This document shows positions 32,835-35,406 of a stretch of 35,406 nucleotides of DNA, one piece after another. Source of the DNA: Anaerolineae bacterium (lineage in GTDB: Bacteria; Chloroflexota; Anaerolineae; B4-G1; DUEL01); the NCBI GenBank assembly GCA_025060135.1, contig JANXCY010000020.1, forward strand, positions 1 through 35,406, given 5' to 3'. Positions within the stretch are counted from its first letter, which is position 1, and every line of letters starts with the position of its first letter. The translations under genes were made by a program, and so were the position numbers. The notes beneath the pieces are model-generated. The model was not told where the DNA came from, made no database searches, and worked only from the letters and a program-made list of their open reading frames with translations.

Positions 32835-34016
32835 ATGCGGATATTGATGCTCAGCCACTATATGCTTCCCCATCGGGGGGGAATTGAAATTATCGTGGAC
32901 CGTCTTTCGCGGGATATCGCGGAGCAGGGGTACGAGGTCACGGTTATATCTAGCCGCTGGGGGCAGGCTCCCCGGTATGAGGTGCAGAACCACCGTAGAA
33001 TTCTGCGCGTGGCCGCGATTGATCCGCTGCGAAAAAGAGGTGCTCATTACCCGTTATTTTCGCCCCAGATTGTCCCTCTCTTAGTCTATTGGATGAAACA
33101 CTCAGACATTGTCCACGCCCATGGCATGTTATATTTAACCACTTTTCTTGGTATAACCCTGGCGCGTTGTCTGAAGCGGGCGTCGGTGCTGACCGAGCAC
33201 GCGGGTTTTGTAGCATATGAGAACCGGATGCTGGAAATGGCACAGAAGATGGCGATCTCCACGATTGGCCTCTGGAACCTGAAACTCAGTCAGCAAGTCC
33301 TGGTCCACGAACATGTGGTTGAGGAATATCTCCGGAGGTTTTGTTTATCTCATCTCCATCTCATCCCCTTGGGAGTAGATACTCGTATTTTCCATCCGGT
33401 TTCGGTGGACACCCGGAGATACCTGCGAACCATCCTGGGCTGGGATGACCGCCCCAAAGTTCTTTTCGTGGGCAACTTTGTTCTTCGCAAACGTGTGGAA
33501 TTGCTCCTTCAGGCTTCAGATCCGGCATTTGATGTTGTGCTCTGTGGCGAAGGATATCCCCTTATCTCCCAGCCTCACATCTTGATTTATCCCCCATTAA
33601 GCCATCCCGACTTGGTGCGATTGTATCAAGCAGCCGACCTTTTCGTGGTGCCTTCCAGTATAGAAACGTTCTGCATTGTCGCCTACGAGGCTATGGCTTG
33701 CGGTTTACCGGTGGTGATGACGACGGATCTGCTGCACCTATCCATCGCTCAATCTAACCTGATTACTTTCGTGGACCCCACCCCGTCCTCTTTGCGGCAA
33801 GCCATACTGGAACTCCTCCGGGATCCAGGTCTGCGCTTCCGCACTGGGGAGGCCTCTGCCGAATGGGTACGCGCCCATTTCAGTTGGGAACAATGCGTAA
33901 AACAACACATGCGACTCTACGAAGCTCTCCTGGAATCCAGGAAGTCATCATCCTCCCACGGGCGCGACAACTTCTGGAGTACTGTATCGCAGAAAGGGTC
34001 GGAGAAGGCGCTATGA
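32835..34016 (+). CDS. GT4-family glycosyltransferase
   Basis: A 393-residue GT-B glycosyltransferase. The N-terminal domain begins MRILMLSHYMLPHRGGIE and continues with IVDRLSRDIAEQGYEVTVIS. The C-terminal domain has KVLFVGNFVLRKRVELLLQA, and the signature VVPSSIETFCIVAYEAMACGLPVVM carries the family's E-x7-E-type pair (ETFCIVAYE). It likely adds a sugar to a lipid-linked surface glycan precursor, possibly one derived from the wecB product. It shares the lower GC of wecB (a sampled line at 45%) and follows it by 13 bases, so the two form one unit. Donor and acceptor are unknown. Confidence 0.9.
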   Translation: MRILMLSHYMLPHRGGIEIIVDRLSRDIAEQGYEVTVISSRWGQAPRYEVQNHRRILRVAAIDPLRKRGAHYPLFSPQIVPLLVYWMKHSDIVHAHGMLYLTTFLGITLARCLKRASVLTEHAGFVAYENRMLEMAQKMAISTIGLWNLKLSQQVLVHEHVVEEYLRRFCLSHLHLIPLGVDTRIFHPVSVDTRRYLRTILGWDDRPKVLFVGNFVLRKRVELLLQASDPAFDVVLCGEGYPLISQPHILIYPPLSHPDLVRLYQAADLFVVPSSIETFCIVAYEAMACGLPVVMTTDLLHLSIAQSNLITFVDPTPSSLRQAILELLRDPGLRFRTGEASAEWVRAHFSWEQCVKQHMRLYEALLESRKSSSSHGRDNFWSTVSQKGSEKAL

Positions 34017-34057
34017 GGGACCCAGAGGGCTGTCGTCTTCTTCGCCCAGAAGCCCGC

Positions 34058-35406
34058 TTAATCCGGCGGAAGTGGCTCTATCCATATGATGGGGCGGTCC
34101 CTCAGGACATCGGGCAGGCGCCATACCCGCCGAACCCGATAGGGCGGCAGTTCTGAGAGCGGCATCCGTTCGGGTATGAAAATCCCTCCGTCCAGCCGAT
34201 GCAGGAAATCCGGGTAGAAGTAGCCGCTGCCCACATAAAGGGTCAGATCAGGACGAGCCCGGGAGAGAAAGAACGAGGGGTCCGGAACACTGTAGGTCCA
34301 GAAAGAACCACCGACCGGCAATTGGGCGGCCAGTTCCTGGAAGAACGTCTGGTGGGCCTGATGGATGGCCGGAGCCGCCCGCCAGCACCGCCCCACCTGA
34401 ACGGCCTGGTAGCCAGACCACACCAGCGCCAGGACCAGCAGGACGCGCATCGCCCGGCCTCCGGCCCGGGGGAGGACCACCTGACTCCCCAAGAGCGCCA
34501 GGGCCAGATACCCGAAGGGCGTGAACCACCCCGCGTACCAGGGATGGGAATTGAAATAGGCGGCCACGTAGGCGATCCAGAGCGTTCCCCACTGCCAGAG
34601 GGGAGCAGCGAGATCTCGTCGGAGCCCCGCCCAGGCCAGCGCCAGCAACACCGCAACCCAGACCGGCGAGTTGGAAGGATACCTCTCCATCACCCCCCAA
34701 AAAGTGTGGGTGCCCAGCAGCCGGGCAAGGAGCGTCTCTCCATCCATAAGAGTCTTATCTTGCACCATCACTCGGGAGAGAAAACGGAACCACTCCCAGT
34801 CCTGGAGGACGAAAAGGAGCCAGAGGAAACAGGCCACCGCACAGGGAGCGAGAAAGGCCGCCAGGCCCTTCCACCGGCGGCTCCAGAGAAGCACCAGGGC
34901 CAGCCAGGCGGCAACGTAGAAGGCCTCCCAGAAGTGGGCAAACAGGGCCACCGCGAAGCCAGCCCCGGAGGCCAGCCACCAGCCGGCCCCGCCCCGCTCC
35001 CAACCGTGGGTGAACGCCCATAGCCCGATAAGAACCCAGAACAGGCAGAACATATCGGAGCGAACCAGGTTGCTGGTCAACTGGTAGACAATGTCCATAG
35101 AGGTCCAGAAGGCGGCCAGCAGCGCCATCCCGTACGGAATCCTCCAGCAGCGGGCCAGCCGGATGAGTAGAAGGAGATTCAGCGCGCCCAGGATGCGGTT
35201 GAACCACCGCAAGGGGAGCAGGTCAAAGCCCCAGACCTTCCCCCAGCCGCTGAGGGCAAACGCATAGGAGAGGACAGGAACATAGAACCTCCGGGGATGC
35301 TCGGTGGGAGAGGGAACGATCTCACTGGGGATGGCGAAGACGGGACCTTTTCCCTCTGCAATGCTCCGGGATAAATAGGCAAAACTGATTTCCTCCGGAG
35401 CCATCG
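34058..35406 (-). CDS. GT39-type membrane glycosyltransferase, N-terminus outside window
   Basis: At least 448 residues; the frame continues beyond the window edge, so the true start and first membrane helix are missing. The visible part begins at the family's acidic region (PEEISFAYLSRSIAEGKGP, equivalent to the DE motif). About nine hydrophobic helices follow, with conserved HPRRFYVPVLSYAFALSGWG and MDIVYQLTSNLVRSDMFCLFWVLIG segments. A soluble C-terminal tail of about 110 residues ends in RDRPIIWIEPLPPD. It is probably another polyprenyl-linked sugar transferase. It is convergent with the GT4 gene (41-base gap, no clear terminator). Confidence 0.8.
   Translation of the reverse strand, partial: MAPEEISFAYLSRSIAEGKGPVFAIPSEIVPSPTEHPRRFYVPVLSYAFALSGWGKVWGFDLLPLRWFNRILGALNLLLLIRLARCWRIPYGMALLAAFWTSMDIVYQLTSNLVRSDMFCLFWVLIGLWAFTHGWERGGAGWWLASGAGFAVALFAHFWEAFYVAAWLALVLLWSRRWKGLAAFLAPCAVACFLWLLFVLQDWEWFRFLSRVMVQDKTLMDGETLLARLLGTHTFWGVMERYPSNSPVWVAVLLALAWAGLRRDLAAPLWQWGTLWIAYVAAYFNSHPWYAGWFTPFGYLALALLGSQVVLPRAGGRAMRVLLVLALVWSGYQAVQVGRCWRAAPAIHQAHQTFFQELAAQLPVGGSFWTYSVPDPSFFLSRARPDLTLYVGSGYFYPDFLHRLDGGIFIPERMPLSELPPYRVRRVWRLPDVLRDRPIIWIEPLPPD

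Overview
This window looks like one end of a contig from a GC-rich (roughly 60-65%) bacterium. The Chloroflexota, probably an Anaerolineae-like and possibly thermophilic member, are my best guess. That placement is inferred from the gene mix: a four-subunit group 3b NiFe hydrogenase, TrpB2 behind a T-box, SelB, a GT39 protein with a C-terminal beta domain, DUF2085, and many envelope glycosyltransferases. There is no rRNA or marker phylogeny to confirm it. The first ~90 bases hold a G31/C14 homopolymer that is probably a sequencing or assembly-edge artefact.

Layout. 229-1194 is a SAM methyltransferase. 1264-5258 is a compact hydBGDA operon for a cytoplasmic NAD(P)-linked NiFe hydrogenase. 5389-5654 is a complete little transcription unit with a consensus promoter, a 49-residue Flp-type pilin and a hairpin. 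5774-7230 is a type-5 uracil-DNA glycosylase overlapping a family 2 glycosyltransferase. 7216-9014 is a promoter, a T-box leader with a UGG (Trp) specifier, TrpB2 and a terminator. The minus strand then carries tRNA-Leu(GAG), selB, an unknown coiled-coil protein and a large fused molybdenum hydroxylase (9023-15444). That hydroxylase is of the XdhD/YgfN (selenium-dependent hydroxylase) type. It lacks the four cysteines of one [2Fe-2S] cluster.

The minus strand continues through 28940 with an MDR-type dehydrogenase, scpA, a D-cysteine desulfhydrase/cysteate lyase-family enzyme, an Ldh2-family dehydrogenase, glycerol kinase, a roadblock protein, a GT39 membrane glycosyltransferase, a UPF0173 hydrolase, CTP synthase, a DUF2085 membrane protein and a CDF cation exporter with three tandem C-terminal domains. 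A divergent promoter region (28941-29062) leads into a plus-strand envelope-glycan block: PIG-V-like mannosyltransferase, a 9-bp tandem repeat, a polyprenol-phosphate-type GT2, and a lower-GC wecB plus GT4 pair. The window ends inside a minus-strand GT39 gene.

Functional reading. The window combines H2/NAD(P)H redox chemistry, selenium use (SelB beside a putative Se-dependent molybdenum hydroxylase), tryptophan-controlled TrpB2 expression, small-molecule carbon and sulfur metabolism, and cell-surface glycan assembly. The most interesting points are the SelB/hydroxylase neighbourhood, the Trp T-box, the triple-domain CDF protein, and the possible sulfonate link of the Ldh2/desulfhydrase pair. 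Functions are assigned by recognising family motifs by eye; no searches were run.
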